NCBI RefSeq assembly: GCF_000189635.1
Contig: NW_002476452.1
Location: 310,001 to 374,000, forward strand
Source: Tetrahymena thermophila SB210
Taxonomy: Eukaryota; Ciliophora; Oligohymenophorea; Hymenostomatida; Tetrahymenidae
Direction: 5' to 3'
DNA: 64,000 bases
The notes below the pieces were generated by a model. It was given only the letters and a program-made list of their open reading frames with translations, ran no database searches and was not told where the DNA came from. A program made the translations under genes and the position numbers. This document shows positions 52,101 through 63,795 of this stretch, in pieces (positions within the stretch are counted from its first letter, which is position 1; the number at the start of each line of letters is the position of its first letter).

Positions 52101-53514
52101 ACCAATAGCAGAACTTTAAAGAATAAAGGAAATCCAAACAATGTCAACGTTTTTTGCAGCAACTATAAATATCATAGAGAAAATAGTCAGACTTTTGAGA
52201 AGTTTATTTAAGAACTTAATAAGATATCAAGTACTATTGATTTTTACTCAGACAAGAGCTATTTGTTTAAGTGCTTCTAAGAACTCATACAACACTGTAG
52301 ATAATTTAATGAGGATTTCTTGTATTAGCTTGATCTTAAGTTACAAATTCTGATTATGGAAATACCATTTAACGATTATATAGACGTTGAAACTCGATAA
52401 CTAACTAATTAGCTTCAAAACTTCTAAGAATCATATAAATAAAGAATTACTCTAGTTGAGGATGAAAATTCATTGTCATTTTAAAAAACTATTGAGCGTA
52501 TCCAAATTTAAAAAATGATTCAAAGTCCAATTGACATGAAGGTGTCTCTTTTTATATTTAGTACATCAGAAGATATTGAAGAACTTAAAATTAATTTGAT
52601 TCCCGAATTGGAAATAGAACAAGAAGCTTTTCAATCAAAAATATAGTAGTATAACTCTACTCATACAGTCAATCCTTTCAATTCTATTGACTATCAGTCT
52701 ACAAAACATTCTAAGATAGAATAATAAGCTAATCTATAAGACTAAAAAGACGAATTCAGAGAAAGTAGAGTTAATAAGCAATCCATAACTGAGTTTATGT
52801 AACTTTTTAAATTAATAATTTCAAATTTAATAAAATTTTAACTTAAATAAATTAGGTAAAATATAATCGACAAATAAAATAATAATTAAACTAACGACTA
52901 AGATAAAAAAGACATGAAGAAAATATATAAGAAACTTGAAAAAAAATAAAAGACTTTTTCTAAAATAATTATTTAAATTGGTATATTAATGGGATTCTTA
53001 AGATTCCTATTCTTATCTCATAGAAATACAAAAACAGAGAAAGAAATGCTCATTTACGTTCTGACTGTTTTTATTATTTTAGATATTTTTTCAATGACTT
53101 TCTTCTTTAATAATATTTATTATGCTAAAGTTGAAAATTTCTAATTTTTCGATTTTATTCTTGTCTTCATACCATTCCCTTTCGTGCTCATTATCACACC
53201 ATTTATTGGATTATTTTTGGTAAATCTTTTAATTAAAATATGAATTTATTAATAATTATTATTTATGAAATAAGCTAACAAATTAATCATACGGTATGGG
53301 GAAGGCATATTTTATTTTTAACTTCATGGCTTTGATAGTTATATTGATCAGTCTATTCTTATCTTTGATATATATCCCATATGAGGGTTTTAATTTACCT
53401 ATTTTCTTTATCAAGATGAGCAACATCGTCATTAAGTTATTAATAAGTTATTGTGGAAATTACTCCCTCCTTGCTTTGGACAAGCTAAATAGAACTACTA
53501 TGTATAAAAAGTGA
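49146..53514 (+). CDS. Large glycine-rich type transmembrane protein with signal peptide, 1285 aa
   Basis: Nine exons; introns 50265-50329, 50580-50635, 50810-50873, 50933-51001, 51512-51567, 51724-51811, 51969-52026 and 53220-53274 give 1285 codons. A signal peptide (NINITLVCLAILFI, then Ala-Phe-Cys) starts the protein. The ectodomain has repeated strand-like segments and two Gly-rich pieces, GSGGSFRDANKRFYGLGQEG and NGSGGSGGAILIKATKIHGQ, then a Cys-rich module (CPPGYEPQQNGFCK, PCDVGFYKSG, CIKCQ). A membrane span follows near 51195-51250 (IPFFIAYLAVLCLGYI), a long cytoplasmic part, and four or more further spans from about 52975 to 53480. Ciliates have large families of such putative surface proteins, and plants have Gly-rich membrane proteins of similar layout; no function is established. 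Surface adhesion or sensing is a guess. The model is supported by consistent exon phases. Confidence 0.85.
50811..50834 (+). repeat. ATA trinucleotide microsatellite in an intron
   Basis: A run of about seven ATA/AAT units begins just after the donor of the third intron of the glycine-rich membrane protein gene. It is a simple intronic microsatellite, likely length-polymorphic. Confidence 0.8.
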
Positions 53515-53997
53515 CAAAAGATAAATAAATATTTAGTTAAATTAAAATTTATAATACCAAATTAACAAATTTAATATTTATTTTTAAGTATTCTATAATA
53601 TAAAAAATAAATTTTATATGAAATTATTTTATATACTTTGTAATAAATCGATTTTTAAACATAAATAAATTATTTCATTAATTTTTTTTTATATAAATTA
53701 TTTATTTTGCATTAAATTTTTATTGAATTTTTTTCTTTTTAGTTGAAGACATTGATGATGTGTTTAAGCATACTAATAAATAGTAGGAAAATAAAAAAAA
53801 TAATTTCAAAAATCATTATGATTTCATTTATTTAATTCTATTTTAAGAAAAACCTTAAAAATTTATTTTTTAAGATACTTACTTACTCAACTTAAAATTA
53901 ACAAATAATAAAATAATTCAATTTTTTGAATATACAAAAATATTATTTTAAAAAGTTAAATTATTATAAAAATTAATTAAAATCAAAATAGTATATA
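53515..53997. other. Convergent spacer
   Basis: AT-rich spacer between the 3' ends of the membrane protein gene (+) and the first GTPase paralogue (-). Nothing else seen. Confidence 0.55.
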
Positions 53998-56900
53998 TCA
54001 TAGGTCTTCAATTTCAAGTTCTTGAATAAAAGCAAATTAATGAATACCGTTTTCGAAGTTTTTATATTCTGCTTAAATTAAATGATAAAGCTCATTTTCT
54101 TTACAAATCTTAATTTAGTATTCTTCTTCTAATTTTCTATTAGATATGTATGAAGTTCCTAGTTGCTATTCTATTTCATGGTTTTGGAATATTGTTAAAT
54201 AAAATAATCCTTCTTTTTTATTAAAACTATGGCTAAATTTTGCTGAATTAGGAATTTATACTAAAAGGAATAACTTATTGTTTTATTCATTTGAAACTAT
54301 TGAATATTGGCATTAATTTTAAATAATTCCAAAATTCATTTATAAATATTTAACTTTTTCTATATGGTATTGCTTTTTAAGTTGTATGATTTAGTTTTAT
54401 TGATCATACTCAATAAAATCCTACTTTTTTAAATCTTAGTTTGATTCATTGCTCTTTAATGTCAAATAACTTTAAATATTTATATTTAAGTATTCCTTAA
54501 ATTATTAAATTACATCAAAATTAATTTGCTATTTACAATGTGCAATTTCTTATCTTAAGTAATCTATTGCAAATTTGTTATACTCGTCTCCTGCTTAGCT
54601 TTTTTCATGTGCAATAAATAAGTGGTTAATATTTTGGTTGATATTGTCTATGAAAATTGAATTTTATTTGTACTGGGGTTGCACGAAAGTAAAAACTTGC
54701 TATTATCTTAGAGGAAATATATTTTTGATTTCTTATATGTATTATTCAACTTATTAAGGTTTATTTATGTGCTTTAAATTATGTACTACAAATATCTTTT
54801 TCTATAGTTTTGTCTATGAAGTATCTTATCCAAAAGAGTTGGAAATCGAATAGATATAATCCTATGTTTCTTAATTTATATTAGAAACAACTAATATAAG
54901 TATTTAAGAGTATTTAATGATAAATCCTTATTAGATTAGTTCTGTAATTTTCTAGAATTTATTATTTGAAATTATTTCATTTTAGATGCTCTCCATTTCT
55001 TTGGAAAAGTCTTTCCCTTAGTTTTTTTTTTCTTTGTAATTAATATAGCTAGGATTATTTTCATAGTCAATTAAAACAGGCTAATAGTTATGGTTAATAT
55101 AAATAAGATTTCTATCATTATTGCATTAGTATTTAATTGAAATTCCTTGGCTTCTTTAATAATCGAATGCAACAAGAGATTTTTGGTGAATAAGATAATT
55201 AAGTAAGAATGTTTTTCCTTTATTTGTTTTTCCTAAAAAGCCAATGATATTTAAATTTTTATTTTAAAATTATTTACTATTTTGAATAACAGAAATTACT
55301 TTTTAATTGGTATTCTTTGATTTTATATTTTAAGCAACCTAGCTAGACTATGGCTAATTATTTTCAAGGTCTAAAATAGATTATATTTTAATTTCTAAAT
55401 CATATTTTTAGATAGAAAAAAAGTCACTATTAGTGCAATTTTAGTTTTCTTAATTTGCTTAAAGTTTTTATTCATTCTCAAAAATTTATAATTTCAATTT
55501 ACTTTATTAAGCTTCAAGTTATTCAATTTACTATTTTTATACATTATTTTATTTTTCAAGTTTTTAGCATTCATTTTGTAATTATATTGTTTTTTCATTA
55601 CTTTGCTAATAATTAATATTTAAATCTTTGTACTATTACTCAAGTAATTATTACTATTTTTCAAGCTAACTTTATATTTAGAATTTTTATTAATCCAGTT
55701 CTTAATATTTATTTTGAAGTTATTAATATCTTTCATTAATTTGTTGATGTTGAATTTTCAAATCTTTGTATTATATCTCCATATTTTTATATTATTCTTC
55801 ATTAATGCTAAACTGCTTTTTAATGATGTTTTATTTTTCTAGTTCTTAACACTTTTTTTCAAGCTAAATAATTTTATCGTTACTTTAATTATTCTAAATT
55901 TGTTAATCTTAATTTTATTTATTCAGACTTTTTAATTATTTATTGTAACTTAATTACTCTTATTCTTACTATTTTTCTAGTTCTTTATATTTTTTTTCAA
56001 CTTAATAAATTATATCATTCCTTTTGTGATATTAAATTTTTAAATCTTTATATAACATTTCTAAATTTTGATATTCATCATTTTAACTTTATTAAAGCTT
56101 AATATTTTATTTTTCTAGTTCTTAACAAGAGTTTTAAAGTTAAATAATTTTTTATTCACATTGTTTTTTTTAATCCGTTAAATCTATGAATTTTCTATTT
56201 AGATTTTGAAATTCATTTTTGTAACTTAATTACTCTTAAATTTTCTATTTTTCTAGTTCTTAATTTTTGATTTAAAGTTAAATAATTTGATCATTACTTC
56301 GTTAAGATTATAAATATAAATTATTGTATTCTTTTTCCATGATTTATAATTATTTATTATTTTCAATATTTTCTTTTTCTAGTTCTTAACAATTATTTTA
56401 AAGTAAATTAGTAATAATTTGTTTTTAATACTCAATTTTTAAATTTTCTAATTATTTCTCCATATTTTAGTATTTAATATGTAGAAGTCTATGATTAATA
56501 ATATCACTGCTATGTTTTTTTTAAATCTACAAAATTTAAGATTTAAGATCATCATTTATATTTTTAAGTTCTTAGTTTTAGTATAAGATGTTTTAATAAT
56601 TTGTTTCAAATTATAATTTATCATCCTTTATTTTTGTATTTGAAATTAACATTTATTCTTTTTAATTATTTTCTTCAATCTTTTTTTTAATTTCGATTTC
56701 TTCATCCTTAATTGATAGTTTATCATTCTTTAGATCATTTTGTCTGCTTTATTATTAATTATTATTTTATTATTTTTTTTAAATAATTTGTTATTATTTT
56801 TAATATTAGCTCTTATCATTAGTCTATTTATTAGTTTATGCATTGTTTTATCTTTGATTATTACAACTTTTTTTACTGTTTTTTTGTTTATCATAAGAAT

Positions 56901-57048
56901 TTTAGTATTTATTTTCTTTTTAAACATTTTAAGTATTCTATGCTAATTTATTTTACACTTAATTTTGTTATTTATCTAATGTGTCAATTTATTTTTTTTT
57001 TTAGGAAATGTTGGGGTTTTTATTTTAAACCTCTTTGTTTTATTTCAT
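53998..57048 (-). CDS. Paralogue A: long coiled coil + degenerate GBP-like GTPase + Hsp20-like end, 1016 aa
   Basis: An intronless frame of 1016 codons runs from ATG 57048 to TGA 54000-53998. Residues 1-110 are Gln/Asn/Lys-rich; about 110-560 are a coiled coil in which phrases like CQELEKQNI recur every 40-50 residues. A P-loop, GFLGKTNKGKT (GK at 611-612), opens a region matching the two downstream genes residue for residue. Where they have VDSEG this protein has INHNY, so the DxxG switch (G3) is gone. The candidate G4 strand reads KKIFVVHNLKH. The family signature NHLFIAHEKSQAGDEYNKFA is kept. The C-terminal region around LFLLVQIPNSAKFSH corresponds to the Hsp20-like part of the paralogues but has lost the Pro-Gly. 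The distance from P-loop to end is 414 residues, as in both others. It may bind nucleotide without normal hydrolysis. The start is the first in-frame ATG I could trace; one further downstream is possible. Confidence 0.82.
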
Positions 57049-58970
57049 TTAAATGCTATTTATTTATCTTAAATCTTGTAATTTATTTATTATATTTGAT
57101 TATTGTTTTTTTTCTTGAATATGAAAGAATAACGAAATATTAGAATATTTATCAATTAAATAAGAACTAAATGCTATCAAATATAAAATAGATCTTAAAT
57201 TAAAAAAATTTAATTATTATTATTCTCTTTACTTATTTTAGCTTTAAAATTAAAACTGATATTAAATAATTTAACAAATAAAATATGCTATTTTTAAAAA
57301 ATAAATTTCATCATTATTAACTTTACTTTTATATAAACAATAGACAAATATTTAAAATAATAGTATTTTGCTTTCACAAAGCAAAAATAATTGAAAATAT
57401 TTCAAAAATTTAGTATTTGCTATATAAAAATAAATGGATTATTAGATATTATTTTTTTTGATAAAAAGTATTAGAGTATTAAAGAGAAAGGAAATACTCT
57501 AAATAAAAACCAAAAGGTATTTGAATATTAGAGATGAGAAAAGTATATTTTAAATTAAAAACTCTTTTATTTTTTTATTATTTTATTTCTAATATCTAGT
57601 AAGCCTGAAATTAAAGTAATAGATTAGAGAGATTGTAAAAATTAACAAAAATCTAAAGATACTTGAATATTAGAGATGAGAAAAGTATATTTTAAATTAA
57701 AAACTCTTTTATTTTTTTATTATTTTATTTCTAATATCTAGTAAGCCTGAAATTAAAGTAATAGATTAGAGAGATTGTAAAAACTAACAAAAGTCTAAAG
57801 TTACTTGAATATTAGAGATGATAAAAGTATATTTTTAATTAAAAACTCTTTTATTTTTTTATTATTTTATTTCAAATATCTAATAAGCCTGAAATTAAAG
57901 TAATAGATATAGATTAGAGAGATTGTAAAAATTAACAAAAGTCTAAAGGTACTTGAATATTCGAGATGATAAAAGTATATTTTAAATTAAAAACTCTTTT
58001 ATTTTTTTTATTATTTTATTTCAAATATCTAATAAGCCTGAAATTAAAATAACAGATAAGAGAGATTCTTTTTTACAAAATCAGTAAATTGTAAAAAACT
58101 ATTTTTTACTTATAAAATATATATTTATTTATTACTTACTATAAATCCTTAACTTAATTGTGAAAATATTACAGGGGAATAACTTTGACTTCTGACTATC
58201 ATAAAGGATATAATTGGAAATTTATCTTTAATAGCTATTTAGTACATATCTTAGAGGAAATACAGTATCAATAAAACACTTTTATTTTTTAAATTAATAA
58301 GATTGGTTATTTTTCAAACTAATCGGAAATTTAAATAAATTAAGCGCTCTTGATTAACAATTTTCTTTTATAAGTATAACTAATTATTTTTATTATTGGT
58401 GATTACATCATATATATGTCTTTAATAGTAATAATTTTCTATTTATTTGTCATGCTAAAGTATATTTGAAATACTCACAGCTTTAAGAAAAACACATAAT
58501 CAGTAAGAGCTATGCATCTAAAAGCAAAATTAAGTATATTTATCATTTTATCATAAGTTAATAAATAAAGTAAATCTAACAAAAATACTTCTTGAATTTA
58601 CAGTTATTAACCATATAAAACCTACCCCATAGTAAAATAATTAATTTAATTTATTTTTATTATAATTAATCAAATTAAAGCTTTAAATAACTTGAATGGG
58701 GATCATTGTATGAATCAGTAAAAATTTGATGAAATTATAAATAATCATTAGATGTGATATTAGCTATCACTATCTTAATATTTTAAAGTTTGAATGTAAA
58801 TTAAGTCATATTTCCAATATTAATTTTTTTAAATATTCTAATAATTGCTCGTCATTAAAGATAAATTATTTAAATTTGATTTTTATAATAAGATAAATAA
58901 TAAAAAACTGCTTAAAAAAGGTATTCTTTTAATAATAACTGAGCCATAACAATAAATTTTCTAAATTCAG
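57049..58970. other. Divergent intergenic region between paralogues A and B
   Basis: 1.9 kb separating the start codons of two divergent paralogues, so it should hold both promoters. It contains the 142-bp tandem repeat at 57517-58060. Outside the repeat no gene or nameable site was seen. Confidence 0.6.
57517..58060. repeat. Tandem repeat, unit about 142 bp, nearly four copies
   Basis: The string ttgaatatt begins units at 57521, 57663, 57805 and 57953. The spacings are 142, 142 and 148 bp; the last step carries a 6-bp duplication (atagat). Copies one and two are almost identical over their full length, the third and fourth carry several substitutions. Each unit contains a pyrimidine-rich aactcttttattttttt block and a gcctgaaattaaa block. 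No open frame runs through it and no transposon ends flank it. Confidence 0.92.
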
Positions 58971-61415
58971 ATGAATTACTACTCATAAACAAGTTAATCA
59001 AATAGATATATAAATACAAGCACTTCAAAAAGAGAATAAATTTATGGAAATTATTGTGGTATTTAGAAATTTACTTAAGAATAAAACCAAAAAAGTAACT
59101 TTAATAATAATCGTTTTAACAATTATAATGAATAACTCTAATAATAACCATACAGATAAATTATTAGTTAAAATTAAAAAAATGAAATCAATAGCAATAT
59201 TAACGTAAAGCAAATCAAATTGATTGAGGATACGGATAAATAATAATAATAGAGTTAGGCTTCTAAAATAAACTAATTAGAAGAAAAAATTAAATCATTA
59301 CAAACATAATATTCCTCTTAGATATCATAAAAAGACGAATAACTTAATAAAGTTAATCAATAATTAAGTTAATAAAAGGAAAATTTTAAAAATCTAAAAT
59401 CTCAATATGATGATCTAGTAAGTGATAACAATAAACAAACTGAATTGCTAAATAAGTAAATGAATGAATCTTAAAAATAGTAAAAAGATTAAATTTAATA
59501 ATTAGAATAATAAAATTAAAATCTACAATAATAAATTTATAATTAATAATTCCTACAAGAATAATATATCAACAAAAATACTAACCAAGAAAAAAAAATT
59601 TAAGATATGGAAAAATAATAAATGAATTAATATTAGAAATAAAAGGAATTAGAATCAAAAATTTAAAAATAACAATAAGAATTAACCGCTATTATGTCTT
59701 AGAAATAAAATAAATTCGAAGCAGCTGAAAATGAAATAAACAAATAAAATGTAAAAATTTAAGAACTATAATTGCAAAATGAAAGTTTAGAACGTAAAAT
59801 TAAAGAATTCTAAAAATAATAATAAGAGTTAACTTAACAAATAAAAGAAAAAGAAAATAAAATATCTTAACTAATTAATTAATAAAATGGCATACAACAC
59901 TAAAATATAGACTTAAAAGAAAAAAATGAAAAACTTATGGAGTACAAGGTGGAGATTGATTTATAAAATAAATATGTACCTCATAAAGATATTTATCAAT
60001 CTGGCTACGATATGATTATTCATATGAATTCTATTTTAGATCTTCAAAACAAAGAATTAGATGCTTAAAATCAAATCTAAAACAATTCAAACATTAAGTA
60101 TGAATCAGTCTCTGTATAGAGCATTAATGATAACAATTAGTTTGAGAATAATCTCATTATTGTAGGTATGTAGGGCTAAAGAAATCAAGGCAAAACGTTT
60201 TTACTCAATTCTCTTATAAATGAAAATTTCCCCTCAGAATTCAATGTTAATACTCCTGGAATTTGTTTGAAATATCACAGCTTCAAAGGTAAAAATATCA
60301 TATATGTTGATTCTGAAGGAATTAATGGTCCTGCCTAAATTGATTATGAAAATAATTTAAGTTATTAGAACTTTATAAAGAGTTAAGAGAATAATGAATA
60401 AGATGATAAGAATCTTTAATAAATTAATAAATATGTAATAAATAAGCATTAGTACAAAAAAATAACAGAGTAAATGTAATAAGAATTTGTCACTTCTAGT
60501 TCTCATATTTTGATCATAGTACTTACAAATATTACATAAGAAGATGTGAATCTTATTCACTCTATCTAATCTTATTTGAGAAAAGAAAAAAATTCTGCCT
60601 AAAAAAAGATTTTTGTTATGCACAACATGAAAGATTTCCGCAGTGAGAAATGTGTAGAAGAATATATTTAAAAGCTAAAAACCTTATTTCCACTTAGATA
60701 ATAATAGATTATAACATTTGAAACAACAAAATACAAGTTCAATTCAGTTTTTATAGATACCATCTACAAAAATGTTAATCACTTATTTATGGCTTACTAA
60801 AAAAGCTAAGCTGGAGATATTTATAATAAATTTGCATTGGATTATTTAAAAGAGTAAATAGCACAGTATAATAGTTCAATAAAGTTCAATGTGGTAGACA
60901 AATTCAAAGATTACCTTAATAAAAACATATAAAACTATTTAATTCTTGAAACTGATGAGCAAAAAACATTTAAAAAAAATGATATTGAGTTTTTAGAATT
61001 CAATTAAGAATAGAAAATTATTTAACTCAAGGCAAATTATAAAATAGTTGGGCCAAGAGAATCCCAGATGGATATTTTTGGGTTTATGTAAAAGGAATTT
61101 TCCTATTAAATTATCAAAAATGAAAGGAAGTTGTACCTTTTAGTAGATATACCCGGCCATGTTGATATTACTAGAATATTTACGAAATCAGAGAGATCAC
61201 TTACTTTAAAAATAAAACCAAAAGAACAGGAAGAGTAAATATAAGGATAAACAATTATATCTACTAGAAAAAAGTGTGATGAAATTATTCAAAATTTCAA
61301 AATTTGGGGAAAAGATAAACTATTCAACTTGTCAAAAAATGAATGCAAAGATTTAAAAAATGGAACTTATTTATTTGTATTTATTGAAGAAGAGAATGGT
61401 GAAGAAGAAGATTGA
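58971..61415 (+). CDS. Paralogue B: coiled coil + GBP-like GTPase + Hsp20-like domain, 814 aa
   Basis: Intronless, ATG 58971 to TGA 61413-61415, 814 codons. Residues 1-90 are Asn/Gln-rich. From about 90 to 360 is a Gln-rich coiled coil in which a third or more of residues are TAA/TAG-coded Gln. The P-loop GQRNQGKT spans 402-409 inside VGMQGQRNQGKTFLLNSL, then NTPGICLKYH, then VDSEG with D447. That order parallels GB1/RHD3 GTPases (guanylate-binding proteins, atlastins): P-loop, T-x-G-I, then D-x-E-G. The strand KKIFVMHNMKDF is a G4 candidate. NHLFMAYQKSQAGDIYNKFA is shared by the cluster. Residues 705-810 look like an alpha-crystallin/Hsp20 sandwich: YLLVDIPGHVDITRIF (D726-G729) and a final DLKNGTYLFVFIEEE, matching the usual A-D-L-P-G and N-G-x-L strands. 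A membrane-remodelling or scaffold GTPase is inferred; the Hsp20 match is by eye. Confidence 0.85.
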
Positions 61416-62094
61416 TAATAAAATTTGTATTAATTAGTGAGTTGAATGTTGTATTAAAGTATAAATATTTTTTGAATGATATACCATTATTAGTTATTTA
61501 TTGATTGCTTTTTTTCATCTTCAATTTTTTAGACTCAATTCAATATTAATATTTTTCTGAAATTTAAAATACCCTTTTTGATAAATAATTTTATTTAAAA
61601 GTACATTAAATTTTTAAACGCATTTATATGAAATGTAATAAGAAAATACCTATTTGAAAGGTGGAATGATAAAAATTGCAAATAAAAATTTTATTGAAAG
61701 CAACTTATCAAATTTAAATCTTACTTTCGATGCTATCTATTTTTAACTATGATCATACGATATTACCTAATCTTAAATGATAATATCTCAAAAATAAAAA
61801 CCTACCCTATCAATGATTTTATTAAAATATTCAATAAATTAAAAGTAATATATTTAAAAATGACGCATTATTAAAGTTTAAAATATTAAAAGATTTAATT
61901 ATAATTTGCTTTAATATCTTAAAAAATAAAAGTGTTTTAAAATTACATACAAATTAATAAATATTCTAATATCAATCTTTCTATTATATTTTTATTTACC
62001 ACAATTTATTGGTTTTATCCCAAACATATAAGTAATATTATAAATTAATTTAAACTTAAAAATCTTTTAATAAGTTAAACTATAGATTGGTTAA
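61416..62094. other. AT-rich spacer between paralogues B and C
   Basis: Spacer of 679 bases in the same-strand pair. No gene, repeat or nameable site seen. Confidence 0.55.
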
Positions 62095-63795
62095 ATGGAA
62101 TAAGATAACTAACAAAATAATCAACAATAAAATGAAAATGGAATAAACCATTGCTTATAAGACACAATTTCGTAATTTCGCGAGACTTTGAAATACAGTA
62201 AGGACTAGTTGAATAAGTTGAAAATGGAGCAAAAGGATTTAGAAAACTTCAATAAAATTTTTGGTGAACTCGAAAATTAATCGAAGCGTTTGGATGAATA
62301 ACTAAAACTCCTTCACAAAATTCTCCAAGATATTGAAAAAAATAATAAATATATTCCTGAACCAGAGTTCGATTAATATGGCTATGATATGATTATTAAA
62401 ATGAAATCAGTTTTTGATTTGCAAAATAATACAAATAACAATTTAGAAATCAAACATAAATAATCTAAAGAAGAAAGGTAAATCTAGAAAGGATTATAAA
62501 TAAAATATAGCAATGATAAACATAAATAATTCAACAAAGAATAAACAATAGTTGGTATGCAAGGTTAAAGGAATAAAGGTAAAACTTTTATTTTAAATTC
62601 TTTAACAAATGATGAATTTCCTTCAGATTACAATGTGAGTACTCCTGGAATATGTTTGAAGTTTCATGATTATGAGCATAAACATGTGATTTATATAGAC
62701 TCAGAAGGTCTGAGTTGTCCTATTGAAATTGATTATGATAATAATGAAAACTACAAAAAACTTAAAGAAAAATTAGATTACAATGGAGTATTAGATTAAG
62801 AAATCTATAAATAATTGCAAAATGATATTACTAATAAGCACCTTGACCAAAAAGTTACAGAATAGTTATAACAAGATTTCATTATATAATCATCTCATAT
62901 TCTTTTGATAGTAGTTTCTAATCTTACTCAGGATGACTAAAAGTTAATTCATACTATTTCATAATTATTAGCTGGAGAAGGGAAAAAAAAAGAAGTTTAT
63001 ATTGTTCATAACTTAAAAGAGACTCACACAGTAAATAATATATAAAATTACATTGAAAAACTTTAATTACTTTATCCTCTTCGTGAATAGCGGATTAATA
63101 CTTATGAGGCTGAGAATTAAAATAACACAGTGTATATTGATTGTATAAACTAGGATTTTAATCATTTAATAATGGCTTACTCTAACAGCTAAGCTGGAAG
63201 CTATTATAATTAATTTACTTTGCATTATTTATAGTAAAGAATTGCTATGTGCTAAGATGTAACAAATTTTAATACTGTTAATAAGCTATAAGACTATTTT
63301 AATCAAAATCTATAAAACTTTGTTTTTTTGAAAAAAGCAAACGGCTAAGAATTATTAGAAAAAGAAAAATCTTTCTTAGAATATGACGAAAATAATTAAG
63401 CAATAGTCCTTTAGAAGTAGTATTCAATAGAAAAAGTTAAGGAGCTTTCTGTCAATGTATTTGGATTTTTACAAAAAGATTGCCTTTATTCAATTTATAA
63501 TGTCAATGACAGTCGTATACTTATCGTAGAAATCCCAGGTTCATTAAAAAATATTAAGTTCAATTTTAGAAAGTTAATAGGTATATTTAAGATTAGTATA
63601 TACCCAGATGAATAATTCGAAAAACAATATGGAATTCCATATGCTTCTACAAGAAAAATTGAAGAAAAAATATGGAATATACGTATTTGTAATGAAGGAG
63701 AACTATGGATTTTCTAGAAAGAATAAACAGTAGATTTAAAAAATGGCTTACATAAATTTATATTCATTAAAGATGAGGATGAATAGGAATTCTGA
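62095..63795 (+). CDS. Paralogue C: short-stalk GBP-like GTPase + Hsp20-like domain, 566 aa
   Basis: Intronless, ATG 62095 to TGA 63793-63795, 566 codons. Only about 110 residues precede the core: a Gln/Asn start and one short coiled coil (KMEQKDLENFNKIFGELENQ). The P-loop GQRNKGKT spans 157-164, followed by STPGICLKFHDY and IDSEGLSCP with D202. The G4 candidate is VYIVHNLKETH. The signature reads NHLIMAYSNSQAGSYYNQF. The C-terminal Hsp20-like part has RILIVEIPGSLKNIKFNF (P481-G482) and ends TVDLKNGLHKFIFIKDEDEQ. P-loop to end is 410 residues, the same as in the neighbours, so this is the same architecture with a shortened stalk. All switch motifs are intact. The gene lies 679 bases downstream of paralogue B on the same strand, a tandem duplication. 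Function unknown. Confidence 0.85.

Noticed and set aside
56740..57143. Plus-strand hydrophobic frames (Ile/Leu/Phe-rich) opposite paralogue A
   Set aside because: They are antisense to its Lys/Gln/Asn-rich N-terminus, which continues in frame into the P-loop core. Such hydrophobic shadows are expected.
57517..58060. Tandem repeat as a CRISPR array or transposon
   Set aside because: There are no unique spacers between short repeats; the whole 142-bp unit repeats head to tail. No terminal inverted repeats or transposase are present.
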